The position numbers and the translations under genes are program-made. DNA of 64,000 bases from Hyphomicrobiales bacterium (GTDB lineage Bacteria; Pseudomonadota; Alphaproteobacteria; Rhizobiales; OSC116), in contig NVUH01000004.1 of the NCBI GenBank assembly GCA_002401855.1, forward strand, positions 30,314-94,313, read 5' to 3'. Of the stretch, positions 7,710-17,532 are shown in pieces (position 1 is the stretch's first letter; each line of letters begins with the position of its first letter). The notes beneath the pieces were generated by a model that had not been told where the DNA came from, did no database searches, and worked only from the letters and a program-made list of their open reading frames with translations.

Positions 7710-10700
7710 TTAAGTGTCGACAGTATTTTCAGCATCTATACGGGCCAAGATCGCGCGCAAAATAGCGGGTTTTAACGGCTTATACATCAGCGTGATGTCT
7801 TTGGCTTGGCAAACTTTAACCACTTGCTCCGAGCGATCTGCTGTGGCCAATATGGCTTTGATTGGCTTGTCAATTTGCCATCTAATTTTCTCAATGGCAA
7901 AAACACCATTTTCAAAGTTTAAATGATAATCAGCAATGATGGCGTCAGGCACAATGCCGCGTTGTTCAATTTCTTGCAACGCGTCTTTTGAGGTTTCAGT
8001 ATAAATGCCGTTCACTCCCCAATTGCCAAGCAGGGTTTCGAGCGCGTTTAGAATCTCAGCCTCATTGTCAATGCACACAATATTTAGCGGGCCTAATTTA
8101 TTGCGGGCAACCACTGGTTTTTGACCACGCGTGGGAATGATGTCGGGTATTTTCCCCACATCCACATAGCAAGAGAAACGCGAACCTTCATCAACGCTCG
8201 AGTTGACCTCAATCTTTGAGGCTATCATTTTGGAAATACGGTCAACAATAGACAGGCCAAGCCCGACGCCTTGCGCCACACGCATGCCGCTTTCAAGCCG
8301 CTTAAATTCCTTAAATATGGTTTTCACTTGAAACGGCGCAACGCCTTGGCCTGTGTCATAAATATCAATTCTAATTTGGCCATTCTTGGGGCGGCAGCCA
8401 AATAAAACTTTGCCTGTTTCGGTATATTTGATGGCGTTGGATATATAGTTTTGCAATATACGGCGTAGATGGCGGCGGTCAGACCGAATGTAACGTTTAG
8501 TGGCCACATATTTAAATTCTAAATTTTGTTTATCGGCCAACGGTTTGAACTCGATATATAATTGCTCAAACAGATCGTTAAGGCCAAAATCACTCATCTC
8601 CGCTTTGTAAACGCCCGAGTCCAAGCGTGAAATGTCTAACAAAGCCACTAAAATTTCTTCCACCGAGGTGAGTGATAAATCAAGATTTTGGGCAATCTTA
8701 CCAGCTTTGTCGCTCATATCTTGTTCAAGCAATGCCGAGGAATAAAGCCTTGCCGCATTCATAGGCTGCGAAATATCATGGCTAGCGGCGGCCAAAAATC
8801 GAGTTTTATCAATATTGGCTTGTTCGGCCTCGGTTTTGGCTTTGCCCAATTGATCGTTTAATTTAGTCAATTCATCGGTACGGTCGACAACCCGTTGTTC
8901 CAAATTGGCATTGACACTTTCTAGCTCATTGGTGGCGACCACTTGCACTGTCACATTATCAAATGTAATCACACAGCCGCCTTCAGGCATGGCAGATGAG
9001 GTCACTTCAATAATTTGCCCAGTTTCTTCGATGGTTTCACGTACGGTTTTTTTCAAAACAACATAATTTAAAATGCGCTCAGCGACCAAATTAGAAATTT
9101 CACCTTGGCCAAAATCTCCACGGCGGGCGCAATATTCTAAAATCACCTCAAAATTCGAGCTTTGCGCCAAAATGTTACTGGGAATGTTGAGAATGATTAA
9201 AAAAGCTTTGTTCCAACTGGTCAGCTTTAAATTTTCGTCCAAAACGCAAATGCCTTGATTTATATTGTCAATCGCGCTTTGCAGCACTTCGCGGTTTAAA
9301 TGAATAAGCTCAGAGGCTTCATCTAATAATTTTAGCGTGCTACTGGTACGATTTTTTTGCCGCTCCATGACCAAAGCCATCACAAAGCGCGCCGATGACG
9401 CGCCAATGGCGCCTGCCAATTGCTGACGGGCAAATTTAACAAATTTAATATTGGCAAATTCGTTCAACCTATAAGGCAAACCCTGCTTTTCGGCATAACG
9501 TTTGAAACGTATTTCAGCAATGTCTTGCCCGACATATTGGCCGACCATTTTTTGTAAATCATGTAGATTGGTGTTTTTTTGCCACTCTCTTATTTCTGGA
9601 TTTTCTATATTATCATGCACATCAGAAAACAACCTGTTTTGCACCACCTCATCCGCATCAGGTTTAAACGCCAGTGAAAAAATACCAAAAAACAAAATGT
9701 TAGCGCCAAGTGACCAAATGGTCGCGTGAGAATTAGGGTTTAAATCGCTGCCAAATAAAGCTGCGGGGCGCAACCAATCCATACCCCATAAACCGTGAAT
9801 TAAAATATCTGAGTTGACTAGACCTATCTGCGCAAAATATGGCGTGCCAATGGTAAATAACCACATTACCAAGCCCGCAGCAACGCCAGCAAACAAGCCT
9901 TTGGCGGTGGCTTTATCCCAATATATACCACCAACAAGCGGCGGTGCCAGTTGCAGCAGTAAAATATTAGCGGCATAAGTTAGGTTTTCACTATAGCCGT
10001 TATAGGGAAAATAGATAAACGACAAATAGCCCATTATGAGCGTAAATATAATGAGAACCCGCTTAAGCAGAGCGATTGATTTTTCGGTCTGAACCTGCGT
10101 AAAACCATCTTGCCCAATATTTCGGATGAGCAATGGCAAGATTAAGTCATTACTAATCATGGTTGATATGGCCAAAAGCTCAACAATAATGAGTAAGATA
10201 GTGGCTAGAATTGAGGCAAAATACAAAAATAGGCCAATATATATGGCATTTGTGGCAAAGGCAGTGCTGAGCAATGCAAAATCAAAATATTGACCTTTAA
10301 ACAACACAATTGCGGCAAGGCTGATGAAAAAAGCAAAAAATGAGAATATTGCAAAAAATGGTACAAATGTTTTGCGCAAAACATCTAATTCTTGATCATG
10401 GCTATTTTCCGCAAAAATAATTTGAAACTGCCACGGCGAGGCGATGAATGCAAATGTCGACAATAATAGTATGGTGGCTATATGAATGAATGAAAACTCG
10501 TGGCTGGCTATATTTTGCTGAACTTGTATGGCATTATATTTATTCACCACATCAACGATGCCACCAAATTGCACATAGGTAAAATAGATAAAATAAGCCA
10601 CCATAATAACAAATGTAGCTAAGGCTGTCATGGCAATGACAAACACCAGGCCATCTGTGCCGGTACGGTTGCGGGTGGTACGCAATGCGGTAACGCCCGC

Positions 10701-11252
10701 AAAGACAAGTAGGAGAATCACAACAGGTTTAAACGTTGCCATAACGGGTATGAGTGATTGCACTTCAAATCCCTGATCATGATCATGAATAAAAACTTCA
10801 TCAATAAAACCAGTAACAATGTCGGTGCTAAAATTCAAATACCATATTTGCACGCCAATGAACGGCACCGCCAAAATGAGCAATAGTAAAGTCGTAAGAA
10901 TGGAAATTGAATATTTTTTGCCGTAGCGGGTCGATAAAAAATCTGGCAAAGATTTAATATGTTGAATGCGAATGATTTTTGCTAAACGTTTGATAAATGG
11001 CAAACCCAAACCAACCAACAATATCGGCCCAATCGCTATAGCAATAGCGCTTAGCCCATTGGCAAGGGTTAAATCATATAACCGATAAATAAATGCAGTG
11101 GCCAAAAAAGATGCAGAAGTGAGGGCATAAATGGCGGGACGCAACAATGCCAGAGCGGGCGTGTTTTTGTTGCGGTTGGCAAATGCCATCGCTGTGCCGA
11201 CCATGGTTATAAAGATGATGACGGAAAAAAAAACAATCCACTCAGCAATCAT
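7710..11252 (-). CDS. crbS: SLC5/SSS-domain hybrid sensor histidine kinase, CrbS/MxtR-like
   Basis: Large membrane sensor kinase of 1180 residues. Residues 1 to about 530 hold many hydrophobic helices of a sodium/solute symporter domain. Next come a linker and a PAS-like segment (about 650-760, LDEASELIHLNREVL, GICVLDENLKLTSWNKAF), then a coiled-coil stretch. The kinase domain has the H-box AAASHDISQPMNAAR (H825), an N-box with NYISNAIKYTETG, and GVGLGLSIV. A C-terminal receiver follows (FNIVCID-type start, D1108 in ADYHL, K in YKPLKP). This order matches CrbS/MxtR kinases that sense or import acetate-like acids and signal to CrbR/ErdR. It converges with the regulator gene. The ligand is inferred from the family. 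Confidence 0.88.
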   Translation of the reverse strand: MIAEWIVFFSVIIFITMVGTAMAFANRNKNTPALALLRPAIYALTSASFLATAFIYRLYDLTLANGLSAIAIAIGPILLVGLGLPFIKRLAKIIRIQHIKSLPDFLSTRYGKKYSISILTTLLLLILAVPFIGVQIWYLNFSTDIVTGFIDEVFIHDHDQGFEVQSLIPVMATFKPVVILLLVFAGVTALRTTRNRTGTDGLVFVIAMTALATFVIMVAYFIYFTYVQFGGIVDVVNKYNAIQVQQNIASHEFSFIHIATILLLSTFAFIASPWQFQIIFAENSHDQELDVLRKTFVPFFAIFSFFAFFISLAAIVLFKGQYFDFALLSTAFATNAIYIGLFLYFASILATILLIIVELLAISTMISNDLILPLLIRNIGQDGFTQVQTEKSIALLKRVLIIFTLIMGYLSFIYFPYNGYSENLTYAANILLLQLAPPLVGGIYWDKATAKGLFAGVAAGLVMWLFTIGTPYFAQIGLVNSDILIHGLWGMDWLRPAALFGSDLNPNSHATIWSLGANILFFGIFSLAFKPDADEVVQNRLFSDVHDNIENPEIREWQKNTNLHDLQKMVGQYVGQDIAEIRFKRYAEKQGLPYRLNEFANIKFVKFARQQLAGAIGASSARFVMALVMERQKNRTSSTLKLLDEASELIHLNREVLQSAIDNINQGICVLDENLKLTSWNKAFLIILNIPSNILAQSSNFEVILEYCARRGDFGQGEISNLVAERILNYVVLKKTVRETIEETGQIIEVTSSAMPEGGCVITFDNVTVQVVATNELESVNANLEQRVVDRTDELTKLNDQLGKAKTEAEQANIDKTRFLAAASHDISQPMNAARLYSSALLEQDMSDKAGKIAQNLDLSLTSVEEILVALLDISRLDSGVYKAEMSDFGLNDLFEQLYIEFKPLADKQNLEFKYVATKRYIRSDRRHLRRILQNYISNAIKYTETGKVLFGCRPKNGQIRIDIYDTGQGVAPFQVKTIFKEFKRLESGMRVAQGVGLGLSIVDRISKMIASKIEVNSSVDEGSRFSCYVDVGKIPDIIPTRGQKPVVARNKLGPLNIVCIDNEAEILNALETLLGNWGVNGIYTETSKDALQEIEQRGIVPDAIIADYHLNFENGVFAIEKIRWQIDKPIKAILATADRSEQVVKVCQAKDITLMYKPLKPAILRAILARIDAENTVDT

Positions 11253-11363
11253 ATATTTCTGCCCTCATTAAACGCCAGGAATCGGCGGTTTATTTTACCC
11301 CGATTAAAAGTATAAACGCAATCATACTAAGTTCCACCATAAACTTAATTCAAAAGCGTTCAC

Positions 11364-11987
11364 TTAAAACTCAATACATGCTTGGGCTTTGACGCCTGCT
11401 CTAAAGGGGTGTTTTATCTGAGTCATTTCGGTCACCAAATCTGCCATTTCAACCAATTCATCTTTGGCATTGCGGCCAGTGATGATCACATGCACATGTT
11501 CGGGCTTGGCTTTTAACACCGTCAAAACATCTTGCAAATCAATATAATCATAACGCAAAGCAATGTTAAGCTCATCGAGCAACACCATTTTATAGTCGCC
11601 ACTTAAAATGCAATCTTTAGCGCGTTGCCAGCCTTTTTGGGCGGCGGCAATGTCGCGTTCACGGTCTTGGGTTTCCCATGTAAAACCTTCGCCTTCCACA
11701 AAAACATCCACATAATTCGGAAATGCAGCCAACACATCGCGCTCGCCGGTATCCCAAGCGCCTTTAATAAATTGCACAACCGCGACTTTTTGTTTGTGGC
11801 CGATGGCTCTGAACACCATGCCAAAGGCTGCTGTGGATTTACCTTTACCCTTGCCTGTGTGCACGATGATAAGGCCTTGCTCGATGGTTTTGGTGGCAAG
11901 CATCTTGTCTCTGACGACTTTTTTCTTGGCCATCTTCATGTTATGACGCTCGGTTTTTTCGGCCTCTGTCAGTGTTTTTTTGGTCAT
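11364..11987 (-). CDS. cobO: Cob(I)yrinic acid a,c-diamide adenosyltransferase
   Basis: Transfers the 5'-deoxyadenosyl group from ATP to the cobalt of the corrinoid. P-loop HTGKGKGKST lies at residues 43-52, followed by AAFGMVFRAIGH, VAVVQFIKGAWDTGE, and LLDELNIALRYDYI. The carboxy end TGRNAKDELVEMADLVTEM is characteristic. At 207 residues it matches BtuR/CobO/CobP-type enzymes. GGGAG precedes the ATG. The start overlaps the cobN stop by four bases (ATGA), making it the last gene of cobP-cobW-cobN-cobO. Confidence 0.95.
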   Translation of the reverse strand: MTKKTLTEAEKTERHNMKMAKKKVVRDKMLATKTIEQGLIIVHTGKGKGKSTAAFGMVFRAIGHKQKVAVVQFIKGAWDTGERDVLAAFPNYVDVFVEGEGFTWETQDRERDIAAAQKGWQRAKDCILSGDYKMVLLDELNIALRYDYIDLQDVLTVLKAKPEHVHVIITGRNAKDELVEMADLVTEMTQIKHPFRAGVKAQACIEF

Positions 11988-14900
11988 AATTTGGCTCCCT
12001 TTAACAATTTTTCGAGTTCAAAATAACTGGCGTTGCGCCGCGGCTTCCATAATTGCTTTTTCTGCGCATCAAGTAAACGGCTAATGATGTCGGCCAAAGC
12101 ATCGGGATTGTTGTCTTGCAAAAATTCAAATATTTTTTTGTCTTCAATATAGGCTTCATATATAGCTTCAAAATGGTGGTCTTTCACCGCATTGGTGGTG
12201 GCGGCAAAGGCGTATAGATAATCCACCGTGGCGGCCATTTCAAACGCGCCTTTATAACCGTGGCGCATCACGCCTTCTAACCATTTGGGGTTGGTCGCGC
12301 GGCCGCGCAAGGTGCGGGCAATCTCTTGTTCTAAGGTGCGGATGACGGGCCGTTCAGGCCGCGTATGATCATTATGATAAATGGTCGGCAATTTACCTGA
12401 CGCATGTTCAATGGCTGATGCCATACCACCTTCAAATTGGTAATAATCATCACTATCCAATATGTCATGCTCACGATTGTCTTGGTTCTGCACCACCAGT
12501 TCGGTTTGGCTTAAGCGTTGATTAAAGCTTGCTTCTTGGCGCTCACCTGCAGCCTTTTCACCATAAGCATAGCTGCCCCAAGCCATGTAAGCTTTGGCAA
12601 AATCAGCTCTTTCATCCCACAGGTTTTCATCAATTAAAGCCTGCAAACCCGCGCCGTAAGCGCCAGGTTTTGAGCCAAATATTCGAAACCCTGCTTGGTT
12701 TTGCGCGTCCTGCTTGGCCAGCCCTTGGCTGAGCAACAATTTGAGTTGAGCGTTATAATTGGCGGCAATGGGGTTATGATCTGGCGGCTCATCTAACAGA
12801 GCCACAGCTCGTACGGCTTTATCAAACAAAGCAATTTGCTGCGGAAACGCATCCCTGAAAAAGCCAGATATGCGCATGGTTACGTCGACTCGTGGGCGGT
12901 TTAGTTTCGCTAGCGGAATGATGTCAAACCCCGTCACACGCCAACTAATTTTATCCCATTTGGGTTTAACGCCAATCAAAGCCATGGCTTGGGCAATGTC
13001 ATCACCACCTGTGCGCATATTGGCTGTACCCCATAATGACAGGCCAATATTTTTAAGATATTTACCATGAGTTTGGGCGTATATGGCCAGCAAATTTTCG
13101 GCGGATTTTTGGCCTAAATTCCACGCACTAGGCGTGGGCAATGAGCGGCAGTCGATGGAGTAGAAGTTACGACCTGTCGGCAGCACATCGAGCCTGCCGC
13201 GGGTCGGTGCGCCCGAAGGGCCAGGTTTAATAAATTCACCATTTAACGCGCTTAACATGCTGGTCATTTCAGCCACGCCACAAGCTGCCAATTGTGGCCG
13301 CACATGAGCCTCAATATAGGTAAGCATCTGCACGGTATTTTTACCAATTTTGGCGGGGGATATAAGCCGCTTTACCAACCTTTGTGCCAAAATTTCAAGC
13401 CGCTCAATTGCATCTCCATTGGTACGCCAAACCTCATCATTAGCGTCTTGCAATATAGCTGGTTTTTTGGCCCGCCATTCATCAGCCATTTCACAATCTA
13501 ACGGGTCAAATTCCAACCCTAAATCGTTAGCTATGGCGCGAATCAAACTCATATCGGTACCGTTACCCACGCCACGCGGCACGCGCATGAGGGCGACAAG
13601 CAAATTGGTTTCGAGCCAATGTTTTTCATCGTCAAGGTCGGTCGGTGATGAGCCAAAAATATGCAAGCCATCTCTGATTTGCAGCTCTTTCAAATCGCAT
13701 AAATGATTGTCCAATTTGGCCAAGGCTTCGGCTTCATCATCATCTTCAACCATGCCGCAATCTTGGTCTAAACCGGTTTTTTGCGTCAGGTCAAATATCT
13801 GCTGTCTGATGAGTTTTAAGCGCCGTGTATCCATACCTGCAGCGGCGAAATATTCATCAACCAAAGCTTCCAAATCCTTCATCACCCCGTAGCTTTCGGC
13901 ACGGGTTAATGGCGGGGTTAAATGATCTAAAATCACTGCACTGGTGCGCCGCTTGGCTTGGCTTCCTTCACCTGGATCGTTAACAATAAAGGGGTAAATA
14001 TTCGGAATAGCGGCTTGGGCAATTTCGGGATAACAGGTGTTAGATAAAGCCAGAGCTTTGCCAGGTAACCATTCTAAATTGCCATGTTTGCCATTGTGAA
14101 TATAAGCATGGCTGTCAAATTCATCACGTAACCAGAGGTAAAAAGCCAAATAGCCATGTGGCGGCACAAGGTCAGGGTCATGATAGCTGGCTTTTGGGTC
14201 GATATTATAGCCACGCGCAGGCTGAATGGCGACGGCAATATGGCCATATATTTTGATCGGAAGGTGGAAAATATCGGCATGGCAGAAAGGATCATCTTGC
14301 GGTTCACCCCAACGTTCAGTTATTTCATTTTGAACTTGTTTTGGCAAGGAAATAAAATATTCTTGATAAGCAGCTAAAGGTAATTTCACGCCGCCTTTGT
14401 TGGCTTTACCATTGGTCAATTTATTGGTTGTGCTGGATTTCAGTTGCTCAATCAAAGCCGTTCCATCATCAGGTAAATCTTCAACCTGATAGTCTGCTTC
14501 GGCCATTGCCGCCATCATATCGATGGTTGATTGCGGGGCATCAAGGCCGACACCATTGCCAATGCGGGCATTTTTATTGGGGTAATTGGCGAGAATGATC
14601 GCCACTTTGCGCTCGTCGGGTGCGGCGACTTTTAACCGCAGCCAATTGGCGGCTAGGTCAGCGACATAATCAATACGGTCGGCCAATGGCTTGTGCTGCA
14701 CAATATAGCTTTGTGTCGCTTGATTGTATTGGGCGGACGATTTGAACGAAATGGCGCGGGTTAAAATGCGGCCATCGACCTCAGTTAACGCAACGTTCAT
14801 CGCCAAATCTCGGGCGGTCAGGCCTTGAATGTTGGCTTGCCACGCTTCGCGGCTTTGGCCTGATAACACCACTTGTAATATCGGGCAATTGGGTTGCTCC

Positions 14901-15760
14901 AGAATGCTCTGGCGGCGCGCCACCTCATCTATGTCACTTTGCTCAAAACCACCAACGGCAAAGGCGGTGGCATTGATAATGACCTGCGGCTCATATTTAG
15001 CAAAAATACCCGCGCAAATTTCAGCCGAAACTGCGTCTTTGAGCGAAGATACAAATATTGGCAAGGCATTGATGCCACGATGCTTTAATGCCGCAATCAG
15101 AGCATCTATCGGCGCTATATTGCCCGCTTCGAGCAAGGCGCGGTAAAAGCTAATGGCAATGATGGGTTGGTTTTTATTGCCCCATAATGTGGGCATATCA
15201 TCCAGCTCAACAAGGTTTTTCTCAGGCCAATAAAGCCCCGCATTGAGCAGGATTTTAGCGGCAATTGGTTTGTCGTTCTGCCTTAGCAAATGGCCGCAAT
15301 AGGCAAGCAGGTTTTTGGCATTTTGATCGCCGCCATGGGTGAAATATTGCCACATCTCAACCATTTCTTGCATCGAAATATTTGTTGCGCTGGCCAATTC
15401 TTCATCGGGCTTGGCATCGCCGGGTAATACGCATAATTTAATGTTTTTACGTTTGCAAATGTCGACAATCTGCTGCAAACCGTAAGCCCAATAAGGCTTA
15501 CCACCAAGCAAGCGTAAAACCACTAGTTTGGCATGTTGCAGAGTATTCTCGATATAATTATCGACCGACATAGGATGCTTAAGTTGCAGAAAATTGGCCA
15601 AACGCAAGCTCGGATGATCATCCGCATCAAACGCAGCCGCTATGTTGGCAAGCTCGGTATCTGCCGCCGAAATTATCACCAAATCGGCAGGGCTTTGGCC
15701 TAAATCAACGGCTTCACCTTCATCATCTAAAGTGCCAGATTGTATGTTGAGCAGATGCAT
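11984..15760 (-). CDS. cobN: Cobaltochelatase large subunit CobN
   Basis: Large subunit of the ATP-dependent aerobic cobaltochelatase, inserting Co2+ into hydrogenobyrinic acid a,c-diamide. At 1258 residues it is full length. Family blocks include ANYPNKNARIGNGVGLDAP, HGKHGNLEWLPGKALALS near residue 560, PTGRNFYSIDCR, and GAYGAGLQALIDENLW toward the end. The partner subunits CobS and CobT (AAA+ and VWA) are not in the window and are often encoded elsewhere. It lies 13 bases after cobW and overlaps cobO. The presence of CbiX as well means two kinds of cobalt chelatase are encoded within 16 kb. Confidence 0.95.
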   Translation of the reverse strand: MHLLNIQSGTLDDEGEAVDLGQSPADLVIISAADTELANIAAAFDADDHPSLRLANFLQLKHPMSVDNYIENTLQHAKLVVLRLLGGKPYWAYGLQQIVDICKRKNIKLCVLPGDAKPDEELASATNISMQEMVEMWQYFTHGGDQNAKNLLAYCGHLLRQNDKPIAAKILLNAGLYWPEKNLVELDDMPTLWGNKNQPIIAISFYRALLEAGNIAPIDALIAALKHRGINALPIFVSSLKDAVSAEICAGIFAKYEPQVIINATAFAVGGFEQSDIDEVARRQSILEQPNCPILQVVLSGQSREAWQANIQGLTARDLAMNVALTEVDGRILTRAISFKSSAQYNQATQSYIVQHKPLADRIDYVADLAANWLRLKVAAPDERKVAIILANYPNKNARIGNGVGLDAPQSTIDMMAAMAEADYQVEDLPDDGTALIEQLKSSTTNKLTNGKANKGGVKLPLAAYQEYFISLPKQVQNEITERWGEPQDDPFCHADIFHLPIKIYGHIAVAIQPARGYNIDPKASYHDPDLVPPHGYLAFYLWLRDEFDSHAYIHNGKHGNLEWLPGKALALSNTCYPEIAQAAIPNIYPFIVNDPGEGSQAKRRTSAVILDHLTPPLTRAESYGVMKDLEALVDEYFAAAGMDTRRLKLIRQQIFDLTQKTGLDQDCGMVEDDDEAEALAKLDNHLCDLKELQIRDGLHIFGSSPTDLDDEKHWLETNLLVALMRVPRGVGNGTDMSLIRAIANDLGLEFDPLDCEMADEWRAKKPAILQDANDEVWRTNGDAIERLEILAQRLVKRLISPAKIGKNTVQMLTYIEAHVRPQLAACGVAEMTSMLSALNGEFIKPGPSGAPTRGRLDVLPTGRNFYSIDCRSLPTPSAWNLGQKSAENLLAIYAQTHGKYLKNIGLSLWGTANMRTGGDDIAQAMALIGVKPKWDKISWRVTGFDIIPLAKLNRPRVDVTMRISGFFRDAFPQQIALFDKAVRAVALLDEPPDHNPIAANYNAQLKLLLSQGLAKQDAQNQAGFRIFGSKPGAYGAGLQALIDENLWDERADFAKAYMAWGSYAYGEKAAGERQEASFNQRLSQTELVVQNQDNREHDILDSDDYYQFEGGMASAIEHASGKLPTIYHNDHTRPERPVIRTLEQEIARTLRGRATNPKWLEGVMRHGYKGAFEMAATVDYLYAFAATTNAVKDHHFEAIYEAYIEDKKIFEFLQDNNPDALADIISRLLDAQKKQLWKPRRNASYFELEKLLKGAKL

Positions 15761-15773
15761 ATTTGTCCAAAAT

Positions 15774-16889
15774 TCATTCGGCAGCTAGCAAAGCTTCGGC
15801 CAGTTGTTTGAGTTGAGAAGTCACTTCAACTTCATTAAATTTCGCACCCGAAATGACCACCAATCGGCTTTTTTTCTCCTCGTCAAACGCCCACATACGG
15901 TCATAATAACCTTCAATTCTAGGACCAACGGCTTGCACAATATAGCGCATATCTTTACCTGTAACCGCCACAAAACCTTTGAGGCGCAGAATTGAATGTT
16001 GATGAATGATGGCGGCTAAACCCGCTTCGAATTGTTCAATATCGGCAATGGCTGGCAAGTCGAGAGAAATGCTTTTAAAATCATCATGATCATGCGCATG
16101 GTGGTGCGGCTGAGCATCTCCATATTGGGCTTCATGCTGGGCATCATGTTCCTTTTCATGATGGCTTTTGCGACTGGCTATATCGTCTTCGGCACCCATG
16201 TCCAAGCCCAAGATTACATTGGCATCAATGATACCGCGCGAGATTGCAACGACAGGTACGCCATCGCGGGCTTCGTGGCTAATCTCGGCGGTTAATTCTA
16301 GCAATCTATCGGCGTTGACCAATTCAGCTTTGTTGAGCAAGATCATATCGGCGCAAATCAACTGGTCTTCGAATAATTCGTGCAAGGAAGATATATGGTC
16401 GAGATTCTCATCTTCTTGTCTTTGTTGTTGCACTTGGCTCTCGTCATGGGCAAAGCGGCCATTGGCCAAAGCTTCGGCATCAGCAACGGTGATCACGCCA
16501 TTTATGGTGACTTTGGCTTTAATTTCAGGCCAATTAAAGGCTTGTACCAAGGGTTGCGGCAGGGCCAAGCCAGAGGTTTCAATGATGATGTGATCAATTC
16601 TTTCTTTGCGCGCCAATATTTTTTCAATGGCGGGTACAAAATCATCAGCCACGGTGCAGCAAATGCAGCCATTGGTTAGTTCGATAATGTCGTCTTCGGT
16701 ACAATTGGGGTTACCGCATGAGGCCAGTAAATTGCCATCTATGCCTAAGTCGCCGAATTCATTGATGATTAGGGCGATTTTTTTGTCGCCGACATTTTGC
16801 AGCAGATGGGTGATTAATGTGGTTTTGCCTGAACCTAAAAAGCCAGTGATGATCGTGGCTGGGATTTTTTCTAACGATGTGGACTGCAT
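15774..16889 (-). CDS. cobW: CobW GTPase, cobalt delivery protein
   Basis: G3E-family metal-handling GTPase of the cobalamin operon, thought to deliver cobalt to the CobNST chelatase. The P-loop GFLGSGKTT is at residues 16-24, INEFGDLGIDG near 42, the GCICC metal motif at 74-78, NKAE (guanine specificity) near 200, and a linker rich in His/Asp/Glu (about 240-275) before the C-terminal CobW domain. I placed the start at ATG 16889, which has AGGAAAAA just upstream. An in-frame TTG at 16907 would add six residues and lacks a good site. It sits between cobP and cobN on the same strand. Confidence 0.93.
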   Translation of the reverse strand: MQSTSLEKIPATIITGFLGSGKTTLITHLLQNVGDKKIALIINEFGDLGIDGNLLASCGNPNCTEDDIIELTNGCICCTVADDFVPAIEKILARKERIDHIIIETSGLALPQPLVQAFNWPEIKAKVTINGVITVADAEALANGRFAHDESQVQQQRQEDENLDHISSLHELFEDQLICADMILLNKAELVNADRLLELTAEISHEARDGVPVVAISRGIIDANVILGLDMGAEDDIASRKSHHEKEHDAQHEAQYGDAQPHHHAHDHDDFKSISLDLPAIADIEQFEAGLAAIIHQHSILRLKGFVAVTGKDMRYIVQAVGPRIEGYYDRMWAFDEEKKSRLVVISGAKFNEVEVTSQLKQLAEALLAAE

Positions 16890-16931
16890 GTTTTTTCCTA
16901 GCTTCAAAGTATGTATAAAGATTTCTTTATA

Positions 16932-17459
16932 TTATTTCACCCAAAGCGGCAACCCTGCAACCATAAATGCTACTTTATCCACTTTTTGCGCGATTAATTG
17001 GTTTAATTTTCCTTGATAATCTCGAAATTCGCGGCTTAATTTATCCTCGGGCACCAAGCCCATGCCTAACTCATTGGACACAATAATGACATTGGCGGGT
17101 GCTGTTTCAACAGCCTGGCACAATGTTTCAAAATGTGTTTCTACGTTCAAATCTTGATAAATTAAGTTATTGATCCATAAGGTTAAACAATCAATCAATA
17201 AAGTGGTTTTTGCTTGGCTTTTTTTTACTATGTCGGCAATATTTATTGGCTCCTCAATCACCTGCCAAACATCGTTACGGCGGGCTTTATGCGCGGCAAT
17301 GCGGTCATCCATCTCATCATCTATGCGTGGTGATGTGGCAATATAGATGAGCTTGGCGTGATTGGCAGTTTTGAGTTGTTTACCGTGTAAGTCCAGCGCC
17401 AAATTTTCAGCAAATAGGCTCTTGCCCGAGCGCGTGCCGCCCAAAATCAACTGTTTCAT
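16932..17459 (-). CDS. cobP: Adenosylcobinamide kinase / adenosylcobinamide-phosphate guanylyltransferase
   Basis: Bifunctional enzyme activating adenosylcobinamide to its GDP form in nucleotide-loop assembly. It opens with MKQLILGGTRSGKS, the P-loop at residues 7-14. Family blocks IYIATSPRIDDEMDDRIAAHKARR, quoted here only as IATSPRIDDEM and RIAAHKARR, and LLIDCLTLWINNL, IIVSNELGMGLVPE, LSREFRDYQGKLNQ are all present. Length of about 175 residues is typical. ATG 17459 is preferred; a GTG at 17465 would add two residues. It heads the - operon and is divergent from cobT, 67-73 bases away. Confidence 0.93.
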   Translation of the reverse strand: MKQLILGGTRSGKSLFAENLALDLHGKQLKTANHAKLIYIATSPRIDDEMDDRIAAHKARRNDVWQVIEEPINIADIVKKSQAKTTLLIDCLTLWINNLIYQDLNVETHFETLCQAVETAPANVIIVSNELGMGLVPEDKLSREFRDYQGKLNQLIAQKVDKVAFMVAGLPLWVK

Positions 17460-17532
17460 ACTCACTCATCAAAAAATATAGATTTATCTTATTGTAAACT
17501 TATGGCATAGTAAACCATTTGATGGAAGATTT

